The notes under the pieces were generated by a model, which was not told the DNA's origin, ran no database searches, and worked only from the letters and a program-made list of their open reading frames with translations. A program made the translations under genes and the position numbers. A DNA stretch of 64,000 bases from Mytilus edulis (Eukaryota > Mollusca > Bivalvia > Mytilida > Mytilidae), in assembly GCF_963676685.1 (NCBI RefSeq), contig NC_092344.1:87388749-87452748 (forward strand). The letters are read 5' to 3'. How positions within the stretch are numbered: position 1 is the stretch's first letter; every line of letters begins with the position of its first letter. This document shows, one piece after another, positions 11,664 to 24,100 of this stretch.

Positions 11664-12011
11664 GAATTGCGATTAGAGAATGCAAATTTTTATCTTGTTA
11701 CAATATTACTACAACTCTATAGTCTCCTGATTATGTTTAACTCATTTACTACAATACTAAATTACTTTTTCATGATAATAATTCAAACATTCATCTTTTA
11801 CAAAACAAAGACCATCTGTAATAATAAAAATAGAATTTTTACATATCAAAATATAAATTATTCAAAAACAGAAATATCAAATTTTACTCACTGTATTTTT
11901 TTTAACCAATAATAATTATCTAATTCTCTATTAGAATTCATCAAAAACATAAATTTCTTAAAAAATGTGATGACACAATTAGAAATGTAAGGTCACTAAA
12001 AACACCAAGAT

Positions 12012-12184
12012 CTATGCAGACAAAATCTGATTGACAGCTTTAACAATACAGTTAGCACTGATTCCAAAACGCTCAATTAACTCTGCTGACTTGCCACTAC
12101 GGGGAATATCCTGTACAGCTAACTTTTTGACAGTGATGTCACGACATTCACTGACAGCTGAGCATACTGCTTCACCAAGACCAC
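12012..12184 (-). CDS. TKT: Transketolase last exon
   Basis: The acceptor is TTTATAG. It encodes [40 protein letters not shown] and [17 protein letters not shown], with stop TAG at 12014-12012. PRSGKSAEL matches the family's PRSGKPAEL. Confidence 0.95.
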
Positions 12185-15100
12185 CTATAAAGTAAACAAC
12201 AATAATATTATTTATATAAAAAAGATGCATCTAAAACTTTTGTTTTGATTATACCATCTACCTACAGATCGAATGCAACAAACATGCTTCATTTTAGTAA
12301 ATTCTTAATGTCTTAGTTAATTCTTATGAAACATCTTAGTAAATTCTTATGCTACGTCTTAGTAAATTCTTATGCTACATCTTAGTTAATTCTTATGCTA
12401 CGTCTTATGAAATTCTTATGCTACGTCTTATGAAATTCTTATGCTACGTCTTAGTAAATTCTTATGCTACGTCTTAGTAAATTCTTATGCTACATCTTAG
12501 TAAATTCTTATGCTACGTCTTAAGTAAATTCTTATGCTACGTCTTAGTTAATTCTTATGCTACGTCTTATGAAATTTTTATGCTACGTCTTAGTAAATTC
12601 TTATGCTACATCTTAGTAAATTCTTATGCTACGTCTTAGTTAATTCTTATGCAACATCTTCGTAAAGTCTTATGCTACATCTAAGTAAAGTCTTATGCTA
12701 CGTCTAAGTTAATTCTTATGCTACGTCTTAGTAAATTCTTATGCTACGTCTTAGTTAATTTAAATGCTACGTCTTATGAAATTCTTATGCTACGTCTTAG
12801 TTAATTTAAATGCTAGGTCTTAGTAAATTCTTATGCTACGTCTTAGTAAATTCTTATGCTACGTCTTAGTTAATTCTTATGCTACGTCTTATGAAATTCT
12901 TATGCTACGTCTTAGTAAATTCTTATGCTACGTCAAAGTTAATTCTTATGCTACGTCTTAGTAAATTCTTATGCTACATCTTAGTAAAGTCTTATGCTAT
13001 GTCTTAGTTAATTCTTATGCTACATCTTAGTAATTTTTTTTAGGTCAAATCCAAGTCATGCACAGTAGCTTTAGAAAGATATTGTGGTGGAATTTATTGG
13101 TCTTGGAAAATGTGTTGTACAGAAAATAATATTTATCTCCTTAACTTAAGTATTGTAAGCATCAATACAAGCTTTCGAATTTGCTCCCTGAAGTCAATGA
13201 CCAAATGAAGGAACAAACAAAACTAGATATCATTGAGATGGGAGCCATCTCTGTGGGCCCTGCTGTGAATAATGTGTGGTCAAATTTTTTTATCTTTACT
13301 ATAGGAAATGAGATTGTCTATTGAAACCAAAGTTTTTGACATTAAACTTTGACCTAGGAAATTGTACATACATTATAACACACCCTCTGGTGTTACTTAA
13401 TATACATGTCAAGTATGAACTTTGAAATCATAATGGTTCTCAAGATAAAGAGCAGACACGATCTTTATCATAAGTCATGGGGTTTTCTACTGAGAAAAAA
13501 AAGATTTGACCTCGACCTTTGACCTAGGAAGTTGTACATACTTTATGACACACCCTCTGGTGATGGTTATTATACGTGTCAAATATAAACTTTGAAATCA
13601 TAAGGGTTCTCTAGATTTGGATCAGACACAACTTGTTATGAACGGACAGACTGATCACTGTGTGTAGGGTGACCCGCCGTTCAGCTAATGCATTTCTTCA
13701 GATGGCATCTCTTGATCTTGAAGAAGTAGAGGTGTCAAGTAAATTATAACAAAACAGAAGTATGAAAATAAATGTTTGGTGCTTATACTTCTCATCTACA
13801 CTGTACTTGTATGTAGCAAGACCTGTCACACCATAATTACTTTATATAGCATGTTGTGTGTGTCAACTGTTACCATGACAACAGAGACATTTACTGTCTG
13901 ATTCCCTCCAGGATTGGAATCAGTCAACTTGCAGTTTGTAAGAATGTATTTATGCTCATGATATGAAAAAGCAGACCTTTTTGAATTGGGGAAACTTTTA
14001 TTCTAATTCTCCTCTACAATTTTTGTCAAAACTAGATAGCATTCAGATGGGAACTCTCTCTGTGGGCTCTGCTGTGAATAATATGTAGTAAAAAATGTAT
14101 CTTTACAATAGAACATGGGGTAGTCATTTGAAATCAAAGTTTTTTACCATGACCTTTGACCTAGTAAGTTGTATATAAATTATGACACACCCTTTGTTGT
14201 TGGTTTATATACTTGTTGAGTATAAACTTTGAAATCCTAACGGTTCTCAAGATATAGAGTGGACACGATCTTTACCATAGGACATGGGGTTGTCAACTGA
14301 AACCAAAGTTTTTGACCTTGAACAATGACCTAGAAGGTTGTTCATAAATTATAACACACCGTCTGGTGTTGGTTAATATACATGTCAAGTATAAACTTTA
14401 AAATCGTTACATTTCTCAAGGTATAGAGCAGACACAATCTTTACCATAGAACATGAGGTTGTCAACTGAAACAAGTTTTTGACCTTGACCTTTGACCTAG
14501 GAAGTTTTACATACATTATGACACACCCTCTGGTGTTGGTAAATATACTTGTCAAGTATTAACTTTGAAATCTGAATGGTTCTCTAGATATAAAGTGGAC
14601 ACAATTTGGTATAGACAGACTGACTGATCACTGTGTGCCAATCAACCTAATTATTTGTGAATGATCAGTTTTAATAATTTAAGGCTCACATCCATTTTTC
14701 AAGTGTTTAGAACAAACAAACAAAAAACAAATCTGAGTAACAGGCTCATGTATCTAAAAGAATACCCAACTGAATTTCTCCATCCAAGCCTTTAAGACAT
14801 TTGTATTTTGTAGAACACTAGAATTAGTGATTCACATATACCCACAAAATAAAAAATAATAGCAATGAATCCAAATTACACAGTACATCATTTACTCAAA
14901 AAACATTACCAATACTAAGTTATATCTTACCAAATGGATAATGATCCTCTACAGTGATGATCTTTCCACCTGTTGCTCTAGCACACTTGATAATAAGTTC
15001 AGCATCTATAGGTTTCACTGTAAATGGATCAACGACTCTGATGTTAATACCATCAATAGCCAGCTTATCTGCAGCTTTCATGGCCTCTTCCAATGTAACA

Positions 15101-18100
15101 CAACAACCAATCACAGTTACTGCATCATTGGCACTCTCTCGTACTATCTGATAACAATAAATTTCAATATAGTTTAGATACAAAATGAGACTATATACAA
15201 CTGTATCATCAAAAGAGTCCATGTTTTTACATGTACCTGGTCATCATATTTCATAATATTGCTCAAATTCAAACTTCACAATAACAAAAAATAATCTGCA
15301 AGACATAAAGCAACCACTGTCAGCCTTTTAGAGAATATAGTTCATTTTGTACATAAAATATCAATAGCATGTATTTTGGTACCACTCTTTTCATTATAAT
15401 TTAATTTATTTTAAAGTTTAATTTGTCAGACAAAAACTCATTTGAAAACCCACACATAATTCACATAACCTGATAAATGTACATACAGGCAAACAGTTCT
15501 TTTTAACCCTTTCAACGCTATACACGGCATATGCCGCGATGACATACGCCGTCCGCCACTGCTGTTTGCGGCATATGCCGCGATGACAACAGATTTTTCA
15601 TAAGGACTCTTAAACCATTCGGTTTTCATTCGGGTCCTCTGTAATTTTTCCTTGTATGAATCGAGGATATGCAAGGTCTCATTTGCGCTTGAAATCCCGG
15701 CAATTTTTATTGTAAAATCATGAAGTAGAAGGAAAATTGAAGGAAAATAAAAACAAATATTTTGACAAATGCAAATGGCGGAAATCGGAAACGAAGCTGT
15801 AAATATGGAAATATTTCAGCATTTCTATGGCGAAACTGATGACAAGGATTAGTTAAAAGGTTTCTTGTTATCTCAATGTGTTTATTACATTCAATTCGTG
15901 TGGGAAATATGATTTGATCGATCATTACGAGACGTAGAAAAAGGGGGGAAAACAGAGGTTGACTGAAAAATTTGAGGACGGAGCCACTGATTTGGGCCAT
16001 GATTACATAATATGTTGTGTATGGTGCAATACGCTACGGAATCGAGCAATTGATGTCTTCTTTATTATATGACAGATAAAAAAACAAAATAGATGAAGAC
16101 GAAAAGTAGTTTTTATTCAAAATTCAACACAAATGTAACAAATTACACCTTTTACCTGTTAATTACCTGAAAATGCAGGTAACCTGATAAAATTTTACTG
16201 AAATAACTGCCTAACATTACAGTTCATACTCTCCTGAGCACTTTTCATGCAATAACTTTTTCTGTATCTCTTATAATAAAAAAGATACAGCAGTCTGAAA
16301 AGGAATATACTGTTCTAATGAATGAACACAAAAAAAATGCAGCAGCAGCAGCCATTTTTCTATTTTTTTGTGTAGCGTTGAAAGGGTTAATAATAACATA
16401 TGTTTACCCAAAGTGATCACACCATCATAAGTCCATTGAAGTTGTTAGAAGTATACTACTCACCTTTCCTTTGCCTACAGCAAATGGTTCTTCATTATCA
16501 TACAAAACTGCAGAGTTTGGTCTACTAGTTCTGATAAATGTAACACCTTTTGTGTTGGCAGCCAGTTCTACAGCCCTCTCACAGGACACAGCATCACTAG
16601 GATAGAATACTGTGGAGCCTGGGATACTTCTAAACATGGATATGTCTTCTAATGCCATCTGAGATGGACCATCTTCACCTGGAACCAGTCAAATTACAAA
16701 TGTATGTTGATGTGGTTTAAAGCTTATATCACTTATACACAATATCAAAAGTGTTACAAAGGCTTCTAAATTTATTTTGACAAATGTTGTAACAATCTGC
16801 AAATTTCCTTTTTTCCCCCTCAAGAATCTGTTAAGATCACAGATGTGGTTTCTCTTGGACATAAACTGATAAAAGTACATTACAAAGTGATTTTGCTAGT
16901 TATAATAACATGATTATCTATGTTAACTTCTAATTAAATATAGGATGAGTTCCTTAAAATCGTTTCAGACAAAAATCAAGGTGTTTTTATTTTAATGTTA
17001 TCATTTTAAATTAATCTTACCAATAGAGACACCAGCATGTGATCCTACAAAATTGACATTGGTTTGAGATATGGCTCCCATTCTGATTTGATCAAACCCT
17101 CTACTCAAGAAACAGGCAAATGTGCTGACAAAAACAACAGCTCTGTCACGACAGGCAACTCCTATACCAGTTCCTATTAGATTTTGTTCAGCGATAAAAC
17201 ATTCAATAAATCGATCTGGGAATGCTTCCTGTTATAGAAAAAAATAAAATAAAATATAAAGTGTTTTCTCTAACATCAAATAATTACCACCCACCATGCC
17301 TTAATTTATTCCTATCAAATAGGGGCGGTTTCATTTAAACATATAAGATACTGAGGGTTTCAAAGTTAAGGATACTCACGGCCAAAATTAATACATTTAG
17401 TATAGCCAGAACTTCAACATATAAGATAGTCCCAATTTATTCATATAAGATACCCTGGACTTTCAACATGTATGATACAGATGATCTAAACACACATATA
17501 ATTTCTAGAGCTTAAACTGAGTCGATACCTAAGATTTTAAAAGCATTCAAAAAATAAAGGTATGGCACCCATGGAACTGGAGATAAATTACTTAGAATTC
17601 ATTAATATTCGTTGGATACTAATTTTCGAGAATTTCATTGGAACAGGGAAACCACGAATTTAAATGTTTAATGAATTACAAATTTCCTAAAGGAATGTAT
17701 GCAGACTTTGCCAAAATCATGAAATAAAATATCAATGAATATGCAAGATTACCTCAATCCACGAAAATTGATACCAACGAAAATAAATGAATCCACAGTA
17801 AAAGAATCAATTCAAAATTGGAGTTTGTATTGACATTATAAATTTACCTTGAATTTGATGGAGAAAGTTGAGTTCTTGACATCCCCATCCATTGCCACTA
17901 CACGGTCATTATTTTTTCCTATTTTGACTAAAGCTGTGCCATAGGCTGCTCTGGTGGCTACCTAAAATAAACCAGATAAAAATGTCAATTAATTCACCCT
18001 TTTTCATTGGATATTTGAATAAAGGAAAAAGGTTAATTTATATAGACAAAAAATTTATTGTATACGTGTACCAAGTTTCCGTGTTAGTTAATATTCAAAC

Positions 18101-21100
18101 GGTGTCATGCAAATTATTGAGCTGAAAATTTTTCACACAACATTAGTAACCTTAAAATGCTAAGTAAATGGTATATGTGTTATGAAGCAACTCTATAAAA
18201 TTTCCTTCCAATTATATTTGAAATTGCACAAAATTTGGGGTAAACAAATTTGCATTGTTTAAAAGTGTAAAAGTCCTGGTTTTAAAAAGGGAAATGCTTA
18301 AAAACAATCTAATCAAATAAGGGACAAGTTTATGACCTAAAATAATTTAGGCAATTTTCAACAATCGAAATCATCCCCTGTGGTAGAAATGGGAAATTCC
18401 TTTGTTTTGCCATTTGACTGAAAACAAATCTAACAAAAGAATGAAATATGTTTTGCACATAACATATGGTTTCAACAGATTCTGTATGTTCTACACAAAA
18501 CTCATTACAACTGCTAATGCACATAACCTTTTGTAAGGATGAGACAAACACATAATACAAAAACAATAGTGAAAGTGAGAAAAGTAGCAAGCAAACTTAC
18601 TGTTTGACCTTTCTTGTAATTTGGAGGTTCAGATAAAGCCACATTTTTAATACTGACTGCTGGGGCATCATCTACAATAGCAGCAGGTTTTAGTCCATGA
18701 GGTCCTTGGTTGGACATGTTATCTTTAATAGCTTTAAGGGCATTAGCTGACTCTTTACCTAGAGCCTTTCCATGCCAATTCATCTGATCTTCAATACCTG
18801 AAAAATTAAATTTAGTCATTTGAACATGTTTTACACATAAGATTTTTAGCTAACCTTAATTTTTTTTCAATTAAATAATTAACAGATATATTTAAGGGCT
18901 ATAACCCCTGTAAGGAGTCTTCTGACAATTTTGGTCAAACAGGTAGAAGGGTAGAGCTTGATATTTCTAACATTTAGTATCAACAGATATTATATAACAA
19001 CTAACAAAATGACAAACTGACAAACTGAACAAGGTATTAGTCATAGAGAACTTACATTTCCTGGAGGGGAGTTTAATGCCCCTTTCAACTACTAACTTTG
19101 AACTATCTTAGTGGACTAAAACTAATTATCTCCCCTTCCAGAGAAAAAAATATCCCAAAATAAACAAGTATTTTTGAAAAAGCTTCAAACAGTATCCTGA
19201 TAATCAATACAAATCAGTACTGATTGTAGTAATTGAGATAAAATAATTGTTGTAATTTATCTTCAATACTATCTATATGTAATTGGCACTTAAGCACAAA
19301 GTCCTATTTTTAACATCTTGGCACTAAGCAGCCTCTAACTTGATTTATTCTCCTTTTTTAATATTTTCAATATAATGTCAAACTTACCTGGAATACCTTT
19401 GCCTTTAAATGTTTTAGCCACAAGACAGGTAGGACGACCAGTTACTGTAGAAGCATCATGGAAAGCTTTACACAGAGACTCAACATCATGTCCATCAACA
19501 ATATAAGTGTTAAATCTGTTCAAATCAAAAACATTTCAATATCATTATCTCCGTCAACAATAAAGGTGTTAAATCCGATCAAATCAAAAACATTTCAATA
19601 TCATTATCAACTGGTTATACTATAAATTACAAGATGATTATGTTTTTCCAGATATTTGTATCAATAAAGTGACTAAACAATTAATCAAAAACTCTCTTTG
19701 AACAGCCCTGAAAAAAATTCAGTTAGTAATTGTAACCATGTGCTCCACAGAGCAGCTTTATACGACCGCAGAAGTCGAACCCTGAACATTTAGGGCAAAT
19801 ATGGACACAACATTCATGCTTGAATTTGGATTGCGATAAAAATTTTAACATAATATGAGTTTCTGACACAAAACAAATGTCAAGATCTCACAAAGCTATT
19901 GCGCAGTATTGTACACTTTATAAAGATTTCTTCTTTTAACTTGTCAAAAATTTGAAATTTGAGAAAAATTGAAAACAACTACCAACCCCCTTTTTTTGCA
20001 ATTAGTCTAAAACCTGACATTTTTTTATACATATTATACAAGTAGTTTAAAAATCAATCCCAACCTTCCTAGAAAAATGCTTGTTTTGGCCCCTTTTTGG
20101 CCCTTAATTCCTAGACTATTTGCCCAATAACCCCTTAAAACAAATCCCTTCTACTTATGGTAAAAAACATTGTGGTACAATTTCAGAACAATTGAAATAC
20201 TAATACACAACTTTTTATCCTGAAACTAGATAAATGCTGTTTTTAGCCGCTTTCAGTCCCTAATTCCTAATCCTTTAGGATCATAACCCCTAAAATCAAT
20301 CCCAACCTTCCTTTAGTAGTATTGAACCTTCTTGTAAAGACAAGTTATTGTCTGTAAACTAGAAAAAATGCTTCTTTTTGGCCCTTTTTTGGCCCCTTAT
20401 TCCTACATATTCAGGAAAATCAACCCCAAACTGAATCCCAGCCTTCCCTGTGTTACATGGAAACTTGTGGAACAATGTCAGAGCGATCCATACAGTTACA
20501 CACAAGTTATTGTCTTGAAACTAGAAAAATGCTTGTTTTGGACCCTTTTTGGTCCTGAATTCCTAGACTATTTGCCCAATAACCCCTTAAAATGAATCCC
20601 AACCTTCTACTTATGATAATAAACATTATACATTTTCAGAACAATTGACATACTAATACACAACTTTTGTCCTGAAACTAGATAAATTCTGTTTTTGACC
20701 CCTTTGGGCCCCTTATTCCTAAACCTTTAGGACCATAACCCCCAAAATCAATCCCAAGCTTCCTTTTGTGGTTATAAACATTGTGTTAAAATTTTATTGA
20801 TTTCTTTTAAGGTAGTTCGCTTCTCAGTTTCAAAGTAATTATCTTTTCAAAACACTAGTTTATATTGATAGGGGATTAATAAAGGAATCCAAAGAGCAAA
20901 ACAAATATATAGGTCACTGTGCTTGTGTTCGAAATATACCCCGGTAAGCCATTGAAATTTTGGCGGGAAAATATAATTCTCTCTTGACTTTTCATAGCTT
21001 TATCATTGACAAGTTTAAGGTGTCAAAAACTATTAAAAAGTAATTAAAATGTTATAAGACTTTTACAGATGACTTATCATTATACATGTAAAAGATTTAC

Positions 21101-24100
21101 AAAAAGAAAAATGGGGGTCACAGGGCAATTTTTTTTAAGGCAGAGGATTCCGAAAATCTGACAAAAAACCCCAAAACATGACAAGCCAGCTTCCTTAACT
21201 TGTTCAAAAGTTATTATCAGGAAACAATCCGTCTTCAGTTGACGCTGATGACGTGATACCAATATATACAACCAAAAATTTTTTAATTTTTGCGGTCGTA
21301 TAAAAAAGTTATTTAAATGAAATAGTTCCCAAATAAGCTGAAATAATTTACCCAAAAGCTTCAGCTCTTGCTTTGTAGGTTGTAACTTCATGCTGAAGGC
21401 TTGTTGGATCACTCTGACCAAGTCGATTGACATCAAAGATAGCCACAAGATTGTCCAGTTTATAATAACTAGCAAATGCCATGGCTTCCCACACAGATCC
21501 TTCAGCACTCTCTCCATCTCCCATCAAACAAAACACACGGTAACTGAAAACAACAGTAATTAAAACATTACATATTATGGCAAACGATCAAAATATTTGA
21601 TTGAGCAAAAATTGTTACAGTGCAAGATCAAAACAGTCAAAATAAAACCTAGGAATTTAAAAGTATTCCATACATAATAGTGAGGGTCAAATAAGGACCA
21701 ATCAAGTAGATAGTAGGCTGCATTAAGTATCCCATACTGTTTTGTTTTGTTAGAAACATGTAATGTTGATGAAGGTCATAGAAAAAAACAAAAAACTAAA
21801 ATATATAAAGAGCCATTTTACAATTTTTCATATAAATATGAACTCTAGATAAAAACCCAGTCTTTTTTTCTATCTGTTGGTTTACCATGCACCCATTATA
21901 TAAAGCTTTCTCTTTAATTCTTTTTGATAAAATCATCAAAGTATAATTCGAAAATATAAATGACCTGCTTTAACTTTTCATTTGTTAACGTTTAAAATAT
22001 ACTGGCTATGTGTACCTTGCTTTGTCTATATACTTTCCCATGTAAGCCATACCAACAGCACAACTTAATCCCTGACCCAGTGATCCTGTGGCTACATCAA
22101 CAAAGTTCAACCTCTGAAATCATTTGAACAGCAACATTAATTTTACACAAATTAAAGTAATTTTGTTATCAATGTGATTTGCTTGGATATTTTACAATTT
22201 ATTCCTTTGCAAACATATGACCCTTACAAAACTTTTCGGCTGTCATACTTCATGCATTATCCACAACAGTGCATATAGTTGCTTGTGCAATACTTAATAC
22301 CAGTAAATCAAATTCAACAAAAGCAATACTTTTCAAACATGAGATGATATGACCCTTACAAAAAATTTTCAGCTGTCATACATTCCTCCACAATAACTAT
22401 ATAAAACTTACAGGTGTTGGATGTCCCTCAAGATCATTGTCTAATTTACGTAAGTTCAGAAGCTCTGCTGTTGGGAATAGTCCTGCCTCAGCCCAAGCTG
22501 CATACAGGATTGGAGCTGCATGACCCTATAAAAATTACATAAACTTACACAATAATTTTAGAACATAGGAATTGTAAGTTGCACTGTGTTAATACAGCTG
22601 TTTCATAAACCACACCTCTCTTGGGGGAGATATATAATATTCATAGATATTTAGTTTTGTGTATTTGGTTCCCAGATATGATCTCTATGTTTCATCTAAT
22701 AGACAAATAACTTGGGAATGTTACCAGTATAAATGCACAAGGTATGTGGTGAAATTGAATTGAATTGAATTCACAGTAAGAAATTAAAGTGAAGGGAAAG
22801 GTATTGCAGAATTTGAGTATAAGTTTAAACTCTAAAAACAAGTTTGAGGCATATAAATGCACAGCTCTGATTTGTTTGACCTTTGAATAAAAGAGTGAAT
22901 ATCAACTTTCCGTTCTAGGATATAATTTTAAATGAAACTTCATAGTAAAAGTTGGGAGTTTAAGCAGTAAAGGGTGTTCCTGTTTTGTCTGTATTTACAG
23001 AAATGCAACCTTTAACATCACTGGACACTCATACCTCCACCTAATATAATTCTCCAGAATTACAGGTGAACCATGAAATTTCACATGTAATTTTTTTTTT
23101 ATCCAGTAAATTTCTTTCCCACGAAAGTAAATGAATCCACAGTAGTTCAAGATATATGAACTTGATCAACAATGGCGTTTTCTTATCATGTAATTTATTT
23201 TTATGAAACAATATTTAATAGAGAACTTGTTTTTTTATATCTATGATTATAGAGTCATATTTACTTTAAAAGAAATCAGATCTATTTAAATACATTTCAT
23301 ATTTGTTATTTATAAGGTACTAACATGCAATGTTATAACACTAACCTTTGACAAAATAAACCTGTCATTAGAAGCACCTCGTGGTTCAGCAATGGTGTAT
23401 CTCATAGTATTGAAAAACAATACAGACATTATCTCTGCCATAGAACAACATGATGTTGGATGTCTAAAATAAATAAACTTATGAAGTTATGAAACATGTC
23501 CTTACATCTGACATTCTAATGTGCCATGTTGCTTCTTGCATCTATAGGTAAATGACAAAAGACAAAGGTCATATGAAGTTCTTAGGAACCACCACTGAAT
23601 AAACAATGAGTTTAATTTGTTTGATCTTTTGATTTTGCCATTTGATTAGGGACTTAGGGTTTTGAATTTTCTTTCTGATTTTACTTTTTATTACTTTTCT
23701 GGTCCTTTATCAGCATGATAAGTATAGTTCATTTCAACAACATCGATCTGTAAAATTGGCAGTGACAAAATTCTTAGGTGTTGATCCTTCATTGAAGAAA
23801 TAATGTAATCAAAATGATAGAGGTCCTTTTTCAAATACTTCTATCTAGCAATAGTTGCTGACTTAATCAGTTGACACATGGATCATTGTTCAATTCGAAA
23901 GAAAAAACACCCTACAGTGAATTCATCATCTTAGCATCAAAATACAGAAGAAAAGTTCGATATCAGTATAATAAATTGCTTTGCTAAGTGCAGCCTGATA
24001 CGACCGCTGAGATCAAACCTTGAACAGTTGGGGCAAATTTGGACACAATATTCAAGCTTGATACTATCTGAATTTGGATTGTGATAAAAAATTTGACATA

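Noticed and set aside
15707..16000. 97-codon frame inside the piggyBac-like element
   Set aside because: Too short and without DDE-transposase motifs; the element is taken as non-autonomous.
21080..21517. 145-codon minus-strand frame overlapping transketolase exon 5
   Set aside because: Read in a different frame from the exon's conserved GDG motif; it runs through the intron into mobile-element sequence.
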